A stretch of DNA of 60,015 nucleotides from Nitrospina sp. Its GTDB lineage: Bacteria > Nitrospinota > Nitrospinia > Nitrospinales > Nitrospinaceae. Position 1 is the first letter of the stretch; each line of letters starts with the position of its first letter. This document shows positions 7,828-18,256 of the stretch, one piece after another. A program made the translations under genes and the position numbers. The stretch spans positions 1 to 60,015 of the forward strand of contig JAGQJZ010000005.1 in NCBI GenBank assembly GCA_020430445.1, read 5' to 3'. The notes below the pieces were generated by a model, which saw only the letters and a list, made by a program, of their open reading frames with translations, was not told the origin of the DNA and made no database searches.

Positions 7828-8181
7828 CTATTCGAGACCGGGTTCTTCGTCTGGCAGGCCTTCGCGCGTTTTCGGGACCACGTGTTCGGTGTCGTCGACG
7901 AAACGTGTGTTGATCTTGTGCAGGTCCTGCCGGCTTTTGTGCACCTTTTTCAGCAGGGTGCGCATTTCCTTTTCGGGAAACAGTTCGTTCAAGTCCTGCT
8001 CCTCGCGCGGAAACAGTTCGTTTAAATCGATTTCGTCATCCTGTGGGAAGAGGCCTTCGGGAAGCCCGCCGCCGGGGCGCGACTCTTCTCCTTCCGGAGC
8101 GGGCCCGGCAGTTTCCGCAGAGGCTTCCGGTTGGGCGCCGGTTTCGGCTTGCGGCTGTTCGTCTTGCAGTTCACTTTCCAT
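7828..8181 (-). CDS. Acidic low-complexity protein with DLNELFP repeats
   Basis: About 117 residues and strongly acidic. The first half is rich in Glu, Pro, Ala and Gly. A tandem DLNELFP appears twice, 11 residues apart (near residues 52 and 63), with a related GLPEGLFP just before. The C-terminal third is a basic helix-like stretch (MRTLLKKVHKSRQDLHKI). ATG 8181 is chosen because AAGGTG lies 6 nt before it; a GTG at 8190 overlapping the upstream stop is the alternative. I recognise no family. The repeated short motif in a disordered acidic chain looks like a docking peptide. Probably translated together with the 8187 gene. Confidence 0.6.
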   Translation of the reverse strand: MESELQDEQPQAETGAQPEASAETAGPAPEGEESRPGGGLPEGLFPQDDEIDLNELFPREEQDLNELFPEKEMRTLLKKVHKSRQDLHKINTRFVDDTEHVVPKTREGLPDEEPGLE

Positions 8182-8186
8182 GGGCG

Positions 8187-8846
8187 TCACCTTCGGGTGT
8201 GGTGTTTATAGCGTTGCAGTAGTTCGGGCACGGCATTGAGCGCCAGTGTTTTGTCGAAGTCGAGCAGGAACTTCAGCGTCCGCCGGACGCGATCCCAGTC
8301 GGGATCGGGGGTTTTCAGCAGGGCGATGACCCGTTCGATTTCCTCCCGTGCCTCTTCCTTTTCACGCCGGGAGAGGTCCATCGCCTCCAGTTGTTCCAGC
8401 AGGGGATCGGCGTTTGTTGCAGGTGCGGATTCCGGCGTGTCCTGTGCGCCGAACGATTCCGCGGCGGCCGGTTGCGGCGGTACCGGTGGTTGCATGGACG
8501 CGCCGCCGCCAATGCGGTCACGGCTTTTTTTGCGGCGCAGTTCGTCGGCCACTATTTCCCCGGCGTGCTCGAAAATCTCCAGCGCCAGGTCGAGGTCGCA
8601 CACCAGCGCGATGCGGTCGTTGATGTCGAGTTGTGCCTCACCGCTTTTGCCGAGAAAGAAATCGGAGGCGAAGCGGATCTCGTCGAAGGCCGGTATCTTC
8701 ACCGGACAATAGCGTAACAGGAGACTGCGCGCCTGTCGATACCAGGGATCGAATTCCCGGTCGTGCCGGTTGAGCGCTTCTTTTTTAAGGACTTTCGCCC
8801 CTTCGGCGACCCGGTGGAACGCCTCTTCCCAGTTGGGCTCTTGCAT
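8187..8846 (-). CDS. Hypothetical helical protein
   Basis: 219 residues, no signal peptide or membrane segment, so probably cytoplasmic. Residues 1-105 look like a helical domain rich in Trp, Phe and acidic residues (FDPWYRQARSLLLRYCPVK). A proline- and alanine-rich linker follows, then a charged helical domain (LSRREKEEAREEIERVIALLK). I recognise no family. It sits 7 nt after the upstream membrane-protein gene and 5 nt before the acidic DLNELFP gene, in one leftward operon. TGAGG precedes ATG 8846. Confidence 0.65.
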   Translation of the reverse strand: MQEPNWEEAFHRVAEGAKVLKKEALNRHDREFDPWYRQARSLLLRYCPVKIPAFDEIRFASDFFLGKSGEAQLDINDRIALVCDLDLALEIFEHAGEIVADELRRKKSRDRIGGGASMQPPVPPQPAAAESFGAQDTPESAPATNADPLLEQLEAMDLSRREKEEAREEIERVIALLKTPDPDWDRVRRTLKFLLDFDKTLALNAVPELLQRYKHHTRR

Positions 8847-8853
8847 GGGTGCC

Positions 8854-9333
8854 TCAGTACCGCGCCAGGTAGATTCCCATGAACACGGCCAGGCCGACCG
8901 CGGCCAGTGCGATTTTGCCGGTGGCCGCCATCTTTTTCAGCGTGGCGGGCACGCGCTTGCGCCGTTCGGGTTGCAGGTCGAGGTTGGCGATGTCCGGCTT
9001 CAGCATGAAGGTCTGGTAGGCGCTGGCGAAAAATGCCGTCAGCACGAACACCAGCTTGATGCCGAGGACATTGTAATAGCCGTCCTTCAGGTTCACCTGA
9101 TCGGTGTAGTTTTCCATCAGGTAGTAGACGCCGGAAAAGACCAGCGCCAGAATGCCGACGAACATGGTCGGCGCCAGTTTGTCCATCAGGATGTAGGCGA
9201 GTGAGGTTTCGTCCTTCGGTTCGCCTTCGCGTTTGCCGGCCAAAGGCAGCAGCACGAGCAGGCCGAACACACCCGCGCCGATGGCCAGCGCGGCCCCGAG
9301 TATGTGGATGAAGATGATGATGGTGTTTTGCAT
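8854..9333 (-). CDS. Four-helix membrane protein (DUF2269/CopD-like)
   Basis: 159 residues with four predicted membrane helices: residues 3-32 (containing a conserved-looking His10), about 57-75, about 90-110 and 136-157. The small four-helix form with an early His resembles DUF2269/CopD/HemJ-like membrane proteins, some of which bind heme, but the match is by shape only. Second gene of the leftward pepA operon, 42 nt after pepA. Confidence 0.65.
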   Translation of the reverse strand: MQNTIIIFIHILGAALAIGAGVFGLLVLLPLAGKREGEPKDETSLAYILMDKLAPTMFVGILALVFSGVYYLMENYTDQVNLKDGYYNVLGIKLVFVLTAFFASAYQTFMLKPDIANLDLQPERRKRVPATLKKMAATGKIALAAVGLAVFMGIYLARY

Positions 9334-9374
9334 GGATCGGCCCGGTGGTTAGCGGTCAGGAAATGGAAACGGGT

Positions 9375-10898
<1,524 letters not shown>

Positions 10899-11011
10899 GA
10901 GTATTGGGGGTTGTAGCCAGGTTGGAGGCGAATGAGTTGTGTGTCCGGTACCGTACCGTGAATTTTAAAGAATTCCAACGGAACGGACAAGGGGAAACTG
11001 GGAGAGGGAGA

Positions 11012-14000
11012 TCATGACGGGTGTTTTTGCAGGTAGGAGAGGGCGTTCCCTTTTCCCGACCAATTCTGGAGCCGGGTCCCGGCCCACTTGTATTCCCAGT
11101 GTTTGTGATTTTGTGTTTCGATTGCTATCCGGTACCAGCGGGTGGCGGAATAGAAATCTCCCTTTGCTTCCGCTTTCCAGCCTATGTAAAAGGAATATTC
11201 GAGCCGTTTGTCCGGATCCGTCGCCTGCCGGATCAGGTCCCCGGCGGACATTTTGCCCAAAAGGAAACGGCCGATCTGGTTGCGGGAGGATTGCGGGTCA
11301 TCGGCCTTGAAATAGTTCTCAAGTTGCCTGCGTTGCTTGCGCGTGGGTTTCTCGGCCACGCTGGCGGCGGCCCGGATGAGCCACAACTGGGGGTTGTCGC
11401 CGGAGGCGATGTCCCAGAGGAGGGAATACTCCTTGCGATCGAAAAATTCATTGATCGCATGGTTCCCGTATTGGCCGGGATTTTTCTCCTTCAGCCAGTT
11501 GAGGGCCTGTGTTTTTCCTTTCCAGTGTTTCAGGAACAGGTAGGACTTGAGCTGCAAATCCAGCTTCATGGGCGGGTTCTGCGCTTTCATGCCGGACAGA
11601 AGCTGGAAGGCCGTCTCCGGTTGCTTTTCCCAGTAAAACCTCAGGGGAATGTTGATCAGGTGGTTGGGATCGAATTTCGCCTTGATGAATTCAGCAAAGG
11701 CTTTTTGGAGGGTCCCCACAGGTTTATCTTTATAAAGCTGGAAAAACGAGGAACTGATTTCCCTCCGCCAGTGACTGGAGTCGAGACCGCCGGGAAAATT
11801 TTGGAGGGTTTGAAGGCCTTCTTCCATCCGGTTCCTTTCCAGCAGGAATTCCGCCATGGCCAGGGTGCTGGGAAAGTGATTCGGATAGCGCTTGATGTCC
11901 GCACGGAAGAACTTTTCCGCGTCTTCCAGCTGTCCCATCCGGTTCAGGATTTTTCCCGCCAGGCGGAGGGAGCCCCCGTGGTAGGACTGGACCACCTTGG
12001 AAATGACGCCGAAGGCGTTGGCGTAGTTTTTCTCTTCGTAAAAACACTCTGCAATATAATTATGGGCCACCACTCTTTCCAGGCCTTCGACGGGGACATC
12101 GAGTTTCAACCATTCGACCAGCAGGTTTCGCGTTTTTTTGTATTGTTTTTTCTTCATCAGAAATTTGGCGTACCGTTTGCGCAGATAAAAATCCTCGGGC
12201 GATTCCCGGACCAGTTTGTCGAATTCCCTAAAGAGCGTTTTGTCTGAGACTTCCTTGTAGTCGAGAAGGGTGTCCAGAGTCCACGAGCGGTATTGGGGCT
12301 CGATGTCATTGGAGCGAAGCAGGCGGAGGAGGGTTTGGGTGTCTCCCATGAATTTGGGATGCCAGACCTGTAAAAACGGGAAGGTCCGGTATCCGCTTTT
12401 GTAAAGGGAGGTGGACAGGGTTTCCGTGATGGCCGGATTGAGAAAATGGTCCGCCGTCATGAAGCGCAATCGGTCCCGATGGAGCAACCTGCTGTCCATG
12501 CCTGCCCAGAGCATTTTGACCAGGGTCAGCATTCCCGGATCCGCTTCGTTGATCCTCGGCATCGCCAATTCGACAATGCGGGCCCGTGCAAACCCTCCTA
12601 ATTGCTGGAAACGGGTCAGGAGGTTGAGGATCTGTGCGAGAGAGGTTTTGCCGGCTTTAATGTCCATCCAGTGGGAATACCAGAGTTGAAAATCACCGGC
12701 CAGATGCGCGCCTTTCGGCTCGGGCGCCATGTCCCCGAGCCGTCTCCGGATAGAAGAAAAAGTCGACGCAGGCTCTTCCGCCGCGGCGGCCTGTTGCGAC
12801 ACCAGCCAGTTGCTGAGCCAGGGCAGTTCCAGGTCCAGCGATTCGATGAACGTTTTTGCGGCGGAAAGGGATGAAAGCCGTTGCAGGTAATGCTTCCCTT
12901 CCGCTTCGAGCGAGGAGTAAAAATATCCCCGGAAAAAGTCCGCGTACATGGGGGCATTCAGGAACGGGCCGGTGAAACGCCGGTTCAGTACTTTCAGGCC
13001 GGATTCCATTTCCCACACATCGAGGTGGTCGTCCATCTGTTCGAGAAACTGGGACACCGTTTGCAGCGTTTCGCTGTTTTCCCAGAGTCCGTCCCACAGG
13101 CTTTGCAGGAAACCCTCGTCCTCAACCTGCAGTTTTTCTTTTTCCAGATAGTAAAACACCATGGCCCGCGTCCACTGCGCCATGGGGGTGTTGCCGGAAA
13201 AAGAATCCCGCATCAGCCCGGATTTGACCAGGGCGAAACCGCCCCTTGTTTCATCTTCGAAATGGGCGGCCCATTCTTCCCAGGTTTCAGGGCTTTCCCC
13301 CGTAAGATGAAACAGCCACAGGACCTCGGCTTCGGGTGGCGCCGACTCGGCTTTCGCCAGTGATTCGAGCCGGTCGTATTTTTGGAAGATGTAGAGGCGG
13401 AGGGGGTCTGACGCGTCGAGCTTTTTGGCGAGATGCTCCGCATGAGTGGAATACCTCAACGCTTCGGCGAGCCACGCCTCCTCCCGGGTCAATCCATTGT
13501 GTGTTGCCGCACGGGCCAGGGAAAGCACGGCCAGCGCCTGGGCGGGAACATTGTCCGCCACTTCAAGTGTGTCGTGGGACAGGAAGGTGAGTTGGGACCA
13601 GGCCTTTGCGGCAAGGAGGAGAAGCGATTTCTTGTCATACTCCTTCTGCCAGAATTGATCCAGCATTTGCAATGCGGAGGCGGCATGCATGGCCTGGAAG
13701 CTGTCCAGCAGAGCGGTGATTTGTTTCTTTCCCCCTGTGGGAAGGGCAAGGCCGGGTAATGTCCATTCGGGATGTTCCCGAATCAGTTTGTCTGCCCAGC
13801 CATTGAGGAGGGTCATCAAATCCGGGAAGTCCGGAAGCTCGGGGCAGGTGCCGACCTTTTGCCCCGAATAATGCAATTCCCATTTGCCGTTTTCAAACCG
13901 GATATCCGGAGCCCGTGAAGGTTGACCGGTGACGATCGAGTGGACGCTGCCGATGGCTTTTACAAAACGCCGATCGGGTTTTAACCGGTAGGCGGCCTCA

Positions 14001-14206
14001 TAGGCCGATGTCATTTTTTCGGGTGGAACATCCAGGACGCCGGGAGGCAGGGAAATCTGTTTCAGATCGACCGGGGCAATGCCCTGGGCCGGAGGGGGGG
14101 CAAAGGGCTTTGTATACGCCACGTACCCCAAAACACACAAAAGAAGGACCAGGAGATACACTGTGGTTCTGGAGCCGGAAACATTTTTTTCGGCTTTGGG
14201 AGGCAT
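11012..14206 (-). CDS. Large membrane-anchored helical-repeat (TPR-like) protein
   Basis: 1064 residues. One N-terminal membrane segment (about 14-31, TTVYLLVLLLCVLGYVAY) is followed by a long, almost entirely helical body. TPR-like pairs are clearest around residues 660-800 (YAKFLMKKKQYKKTRNLLVEW; YIAECFYEEKNYANAFGVIS; ILNRMGQLEDAEKFF; MAEFLLERNRMEEGLQTL). Trp and Leu are frequent throughout, as in solenoids. Most of the chain should lie in the periplasm. No enzyme motif was found and I recognise no named family. It is transcribed away from the glycan island and shares a 288-bp divergent promoter region with the legB-like gene. Confidence 0.75.
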   Translation of the reverse strand: MPPKAEKNVSGSRTTVYLLVLLLCVLGYVAYTKPFAPPPAQGIAPVDLKQISLPPGVLDVPPEKMTSAYEAAYRLKPDRRFVKAIGSVHSIVTGQPSRAPDIRFENGKWELHYSGQKVGTCPELPDFPDLMTLLNGWADKLIREHPEWTLPGLALPTGGKKQITALLDSFQAMHAASALQMLDQFWQKEYDKKSLLLLAAKAWSQLTFLSHDTLEVADNVPAQALAVLSLARAATHNGLTREEAWLAEALRYSTHAEHLAKKLDASDPLRLYIFQKYDRLESLAKAESAPPEAEVLWLFHLTGESPETWEEWAAHFEDETRGGFALVKSGLMRDSFSGNTPMAQWTRAMVFYYLEKEKLQVEDEGFLQSLWDGLWENSETLQTVSQFLEQMDDHLDVWEMESGLKVLNRRFTGPFLNAPMYADFFRGYFYSSLEAEGKHYLQRLSSLSAAKTFIESLDLELPWLSNWLVSQQAAAAEEPASTFSSIRRRLGDMAPEPKGAHLAGDFQLWYSHWMDIKAGKTSLAQILNLLTRFQQLGGFARARIVELAMPRINEADPGMLTLVKMLWAGMDSRLLHRDRLRFMTADHFLNPAITETLSTSLYKSGYRTFPFLQVWHPKFMGDTQTLLRLLRSNDIEPQYRSWTLDTLLDYKEVSDKTLFREFDKLVRESPEDFYLRKRYAKFLMKKKQYKKTRNLLVEWLKLDVPVEGLERVVAHNYIAECFYEEKNYANAFGVISKVVQSYHGGSLRLAGKILNRMGQLEDAEKFFRADIKRYPNHFPSTLAMAEFLLERNRMEEGLQTLQNFPGGLDSSHWRREISSSFFQLYKDKPVGTLQKAFAEFIKAKFDPNHLINIPLRFYWEKQPETAFQLLSGMKAQNPPMKLDLQLKSYLFLKHWKGKTQALNWLKEKNPGQYGNHAINEFFDRKEYSLLWDIASGDNPQLWLIRAAASVAEKPTRKQRRQLENYFKADDPQSSRNQIGRFLLGKMSAGDLIRQATDPDKRLEYSFYIGWKAEAKGDFYSATRWYRIAIETQNHKHWEYKWAGTRLQNWSGKGNALSYLQKHPS

Positions 14207-14253
14207 GGGGTCCCCTCTCGTTTTGTGAGTGTGAAGTCAATATACATTGGAAT

Positions 14254-14282
14254 TCCAAAATTAAAACTAAATAAATTTTGGA
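14254..14282. repeat. AT-rich inverted repeat in divergent promoter region
   Basis: The arms TCCAAAATT (14254-14262) and AATTTTGGA (14274-14282) are perfect complements around an 11-nt AT spacer. The left arm overlaps the palindrome GGAATTCC (14249-14256). It lies 48 nt before the start of the helical-repeat gene and 212 nt before the first island gene, so it may be an operator. No T-run makes it a terminator. Confidence 0.45.
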
Positions 14283-14494
14283 TTGGGCGTTCTGCGGGTG
14301 GGGCCGTGTCCGGAGGATTGCTTTTCCGGATTGTGCGGGGCAAGGGATTCCCTGTGAATACATTGCGGACTTACAAATGCCGAAATTTTTGTTATATTTG
14401 GGCTGGCACACCGGTTGCCCCTGCCGCGGCAGGTCTCGCCCTTGGTTTCTGACATCCCCTGTACCCTGTTTCCCGGACCCCGGATACGGCTTTC

Positions 14495-15505
14495 ATGGAT
14501 CTGAAAAACAAAAAAATACTGATCACCGGCGCGGATGGGTTCATCGGTTCGCACCTGACGGAAACCTGCGTGCGCCTGGGGTACGATGTCCGCGCCTTCG
14601 TTTACTACAACTCGTTCAATTCCTGGGGCTGGCTCGATTCCAGCCCGGCGGAGATCCGCGACGGCCTGGACGTGTTCGCCGGCGACATCCGCGATCCGTT
14701 CGGCGTGAAGGAAGCGATGAAGGGGTGCGATGTGGTGTTCCACCTGGCGGCGTTGATCGCTATTCCCTATTCCTATCATTCGCCCGCGTCGTATGTGGAG
14801 ACGAACGTTTCGGGAACGCTGAACGTGGTGCAGGCGGCGCGGGAACTGGGTGTGGAGAAAGTGATTCAGACCTCGACCAGCGAGGTTTACGGCACGGCGC
14901 GGTTCGTGCCCATCACCGAGGAACACCCCCTTTCGGGACAGTCCCCGTATTCGGCGAGCAAGATCGGGGCGGACCAGATCGCCCTGTCGTTTTATAAATC
15001 CTTCGAAACGCCGGTGGCGGTGATCCGCCCGTTCAACACCTACGGGCCACGCCAGTCGATGCGCGCGGTGATCCCGACCATCATCGGCCAGATCTCGGCG
15101 GGACAGACGAAGATTCGCCTGGGATCGCTCACCCCGACGCGGGATTTCAACTTCGTCGACGACACGGTGCGGGGGTTTCTTTCCGTGGCGCAGTCGGACC
15201 AGAGCATCGGCGAGGTGATCAACATCGGCAGCCAATTCGAGATTTCGGTGGGTGACACGGTGCGCCTGATCGGCGAGGCGATGAACCGCGAAATCACCGT
15301 GGAACAGGAAGACGCGCGCCTGCGGCCGGAGCAGAGCGAGGTGGAGCGGCTTCTGGCGTCCAACGAAAAGGCGCAGCAGTTGACCGGCTGGAAACCGGAG
15401 TACGCCGGGCGCGAAGGGCTGAAGCGCGGCCTGGAGAAAACCATCGAGTGGTTTTCGGTTCCGGACAATCTGAAACTTTACAAGACGAACACCTACAATG
15501 TCTAA
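14495..15505 (+). CDS. LegB-like NAD-dependent nucleotide-sugar 4,6-dehydratase
   Basis: A 336-residue extended SDR enzyme. The Rossmann motif GADGFIG is at 12-18, TSTSEVYG (near 127) supplies the catalytic acid and base of 4,6-dehydratases, and YSASK (Tyr152/Lys156) is the SDR pair. The SFNSWGWLD region near 40-48 and the overall length match the LegB/EDH_00030-type dehydratases that open legionaminate-like pathways by making a 4-keto-6-deoxy nucleotide sugar. First gene of the island. Its end overlaps the next gene by 8 nt, so the first three genes are translationally coupled. The LegC-type aminotransferase that usually follows is not in the window. Confidence 0.85.
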   Translation: MDLKNKKILITGADGFIGSHLTETCVRLGYDVRAFVYYNSFNSWGWLDSSPAEIRDGLDVFAGDIRDPFGVKEAMKGCDVVFHLAALIAIPYSYHSPASYVETNVSGTLNVVQAARELGVEKVIQTSTSEVYGTARFVPITEEHPLSGQSPYSASKIGADQIALSFYKSFETPVAVIRPFNTYGPRQSMRAVIPTIIGQISAGQTKIRLGSLTPTRDFNFVDDTVRGFLSVAQSDQSIGEVINIGSQFEISVGDTVRLIGEAMNREITVEQEDARLRPEQSEVERLLASNEKAQQLTGWKPEYAGREGLKRGLEKTIEWFSVPDNLKLYKTNTYNV

Positions 15506-16208
15506 ACGCGCGGTATTGCTGGCAGGCGGCAAGGGCACGCGGCTCCGGCCCTACACTGTTGTTTTGCCCAAACCCCTCATGCCCCTGGGGGATTTCCCCA
15601 TCCTGGAGGTCATCATCCGCCAGTTGGTGCAGTGCGGGTTCGACCACCTGACCATGGCGGTGAACCACCAGGCGGAACTGATTCAGGCGTTTTTCGGCAA
15701 CGGCGACAAGTGGGGCGTGACCATCGACTATTCATTGGAAGACCAGCCGCTCAGCACCATGGGGCCGCTGAAACTGATTCCGGACCTGCCGGAAAATTTT
15801 CTGGCGATGAACGGCGACGTGCTGACGGATCTCAAATTCGACGAGTTTTTCGACCACCATGTCGCAAAGGGCAACCTGTTCACCACCTCGTCCACCACGC
15901 GCGAGGATGTTTCCGAGTACGGCGTGCTGGAATACGATGCCGAAAACCGCCTGACTGATTTCCGCGAAAAACCGGTCACCCGGTACGACGTCAGCATGGG
16001 CATTTACATGATCAACCGCAAGGTGCTCGACTTCATTCCGAAGGGGCAGTTCTACGGTTACGACCACCTGATGAAGGACATGATCGCCATGGACAAGCCG
16101 CCGCACGTTTTGAGACACAGCGGCTACTGGCTCGACATCGGGCGGGAAGACGACTACCGGCAGGCGATCGAGGAGTTCGAAACCCTGCGCCCGAAACTGC
16201 TGAAATGA
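15498..16208 (+). CDS. Sugar-1-phosphate nucleotidyltransferase
   Basis: A 236-residue single-domain nucleotidyltransferase. LLAGGKGTRLRPYT (residues 7-20) is the nucleotide-binding loop, KPLMPLGDFPILE binds the sugar phosphate, and MNGDVLTDL (near 105) holds the metal-binding Asp. Members of this RmlA/HddC-like group join a sugar-1-phosphate to NTP. Length is on the short side, without the C-terminal allosteric extension of RmlA. It overlaps the dehydratase before it by 8 nt and the SDR gene after it by 4 nt. It could supply the nucleotide sugar that the dehydratase uses. Confidence 0.85.
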   Translation: MSKRAVLLAGGKGTRLRPYTVVLPKPLMPLGDFPILEVIIRQLVQCGFDHLTMAVNHQAELIQAFFGNGDKWGVTIDYSLEDQPLSTMGPLKLIPDLPENFLAMNGDVLTDLKFDEFFDHHVAKGNLFTTSSTTREDVSEYGVLEYDAENRLTDFREKPVTRYDVSMGIYMINRKVLDFIPKGQFYGYDHLMKDMIAMDKPPHVLRHSGYWLDIGREDDYRQAIEEFETLRPKLLK

Positions 16209-17062
16209 TCCTCGTCACCGGAGCGGCAGGGTTCATCGGCCGGGCGCTGGTGAAGGCGCTGGAAGGCGCGGGCCATGCGGTTTTCGGGGTCGACCTGGCC
16301 GAAGGGGACCTGGCCGACGCGTCCGTGTTCACCCGCTGGCCGCAGACGGGGCTGACGCGCGTGTTCCATCTCGCCGCCCGCACCTATGTTCCGGAAAGCT
16401 GGAAGCAGTCGCAGGCGTTTCTGCAAACCAACGTGCTCGGCACCTGGAACGTGCTCGACTTCTGCGCCCGCAACAAGGTCCCGGCGACGTTGATCAGCGG
16501 TTACCTGTACGGTGTTCCCGAAACCCTGCCGATTGGCGAGACGACGCCGCTCAAGCCGAACAATCCCTACGCCCTGTCGAAGCGGCTGGCCGAGTCGGTG
16601 GCCGAGTACGTGCACCACACGACGGAACTGCCGATCACCGTCATCCGTCCCTTTAATATTTATGGTCCCGGACAAAATCCGGAATTTCTCATTCCGGTCA
16701 TTATCGAACAGGCGCTTCGCTCCGACAAGATTGTCGTGCAGGACCTCGCGCCGAAACGCGATTACCTGTATATCGACGACCTGGCCCGGGCGCTTGTGAA
16801 AACCGTGGAATGCCGGGGGGGATTCGGCATTTACAACATCGGTTCCGGGGAATCGTTCAGCGTTCAGGAAATCATCGACCTGGCGCAGGAGGCGGTGGGG
16901 TGCCGCAAGCCGGTGGAATCGCGGGCGCAGCCGCGTCAGCACGAGATTCCCGATGTGGTGGCGGACATCACCCTGGCGCGGGACTGCCTGGCCTGGGAGC
17001 CGGCCATCTCCATGGCCGAGGGACTGAAAAAAACCGCGGAGGCCATGCGCGAAAACAGTTGA
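16205..17062 (+). CDS. NAD-dependent epimerase/dehydratase (extended SDR)
   Basis: 285 residues. The Rossmann motif GAAGFIG is at 6-12, FHLAARTYVP follows, and the catalytic pair is YALSK (Tyr122/Lys126). The usual S-S/T before the YG motif appears as LISGYLYG. C-terminal substrate part: RPFNIYGPGQ, RDYLYIDDLA. Probably a 4-epimerase or 4-reductase acting on the product of the dehydratase or on another UDP/GDP sugar. The start overlaps the nucleotidyltransferase stop (ATGA), so it belongs to the same unit. Confidence 0.85.
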   Translation: MILVTGAAGFIGRALVKALEGAGHAVFGVDLAEGDLADASVFTRWPQTGLTRVFHLAARTYVPESWKQSQAFLQTNVLGTWNVLDFCARNKVPATLISGYLYGVPETLPIGETTPLKPNNPYALSKRLAESVAEYVHHTTELPITVIRPFNIYGPGQNPEFLIPVIIEQALRSDKIVVQDLAPKRDYLYIDDLARALVKTVECRGGFGIYNIGSGESFSVQEIIDLAQEAVGCRKPVESRAQPRQHEIPDVVADITLARDCLAWEPAISMAEGLKKTAEAMRENS

Positions 17063-17188
17063 ATGGAAACGGAAAAAACAGTTTCGGGTATCAAGGAACC
17101 GCGAAATCGGTTAAAATTTTAGAAGTTGTACCGAATCAAGAACGAATGAGCGCAAAAGACCCCAAACGCTTTCTCTATTTCAAAATCC

Positions 17189-18256
17189 ATGAGCGAAACG
17201 ACACCAATCAATAAAGGCAATTATTCGATGGACACTCCCGAACGGGAGGCCCTGTTCGAGAAGCATCGAGGCGAGGCCTGGCCGGAGGGGTACCGCAAGT
17301 ACCGTTCGGACTGGGTCGAGTTCGCGGAAAACAAGACCGTGCCGGATTATCCCCTGTTGGTGGACCTGGAGCTGGCGTCGGTGTGCGACCTGCGTTGCCC
17401 GATGTGCTACACCATTTCCGATAGCTTCAAGGAAAAGGTCAATGCCAAATTGATGGACTGGGATTTGTTCAGGAAGGTCATTGATGAAATTGGAGGAGAA
17501 GTTCCGGCGCTCCGGCTCAGCCTGCGGGGAGAAGCGACTCTGCATCCGAAATTCGACGAATGCATTCGCTATGCAAAGGAAAAGGGGATCGGGGAGGTTT
17601 CCACTCTCACCCACGGCCGAAAACTCAAAGGTGAGTTTGCGTATAAAATGATCGATGCCGGTATTGACTGGATTACGGTTTCAATCGATGGCGTTGGAAA
17701 AACCTACGAGGATATTCGCAGGCCAATTGCTTTTGATGAAATCCTGGCTAATTTGCGGGAAGTTGATGCGTATAAAAAATCAAAGGGCCTGAATCGCCCG
17801 GTTATTAAGATTCAGGCGATCTGGCCTTCGATTGCCGAAGATCCGAAAACTTTCTACGACACATTTTCTCCCATTTCAGACCTTGTGGCCTTCAATCCTC
17901 TTATCGATTATCTTGGGAAGGATGAAGATATTGTCTATCTGGAGGAGTTTTCCTGTCCTCAACAGTATCAGCGTTTGGTCATTGGGGCCGATGGTCTGGT
18001 GATGAAATGTTCCAATGATGAAGAAAACCGGGAAGTGATCGGCGACTTGAACAAGGAGACGGTCCATCAGGTCTGGCATGGAGAGGCCATGCGGGAAGTG
18101 CGCATGATGCACCGGATGAAACAGGGATTTATGCAGAGCAAAGTGTGCCGCGATTGCTATCTGCCGAGAAAAACACAGGACGAAATAGTCTCCATGAGCG
18201 GGCGGGATTTTGTTGTCAAAAACTACGTCAACCGAACCCAGAAAATTGGTGCGTAG
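17189..18256 (+). CDS. Radical SAM/SPASM-like protein
   Basis: A 355-residue radical SAM enzyme. The cluster motif is CDLRCPMC (Cys66, 70, 73) after a beta strand (LLVDLELASV), with a GE-like LRGEATLHP near 113. The C-terminal part has further Cys residues (near 255, 271 and a CRDC near 320) in the arrangement of SPASM or twitch domains that hold auxiliary FeS clusters. Many surface-glycan loci carry such genes, and a few relatives act on sugars or on carrier-bound substrates; the substrate here is unknown. ATG 17189 is used; an in-frame ATG at 17228 has a better AAAGG upstream and would shorten the N-terminus by 13 residues. A 126-nt gap separates it from the SDR gene. Confidence 0.8.
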   Translation: MSETTPINKGNYSMDTPEREALFEKHRGEAWPEGYRKYRSDWVEFAENKTVPDYPLLVDLELASVCDLRCPMCYTISDSFKEKVNAKLMDWDLFRKVIDEIGGEVPALRLSLRGEATLHPKFDECIRYAKEKGIGEVSTLTHGRKLKGEFAYKMIDAGIDWITVSIDGVGKTYEDIRRPIAFDEILANLREVDAYKKSKGLNRPVIKIQAIWPSIAEDPKTFYDTFSPISDLVAFNPLIDYLGKDEDIVYLEEFSCPQQYQRLVIGADGLVMKCSNDEENREVIGDLNKETVHQVWHGEAMREVRMMHRMKQGFMQSKVCRDCYLPRKTQDEIVSMSGRDFVVKNYVNRTQKIGA

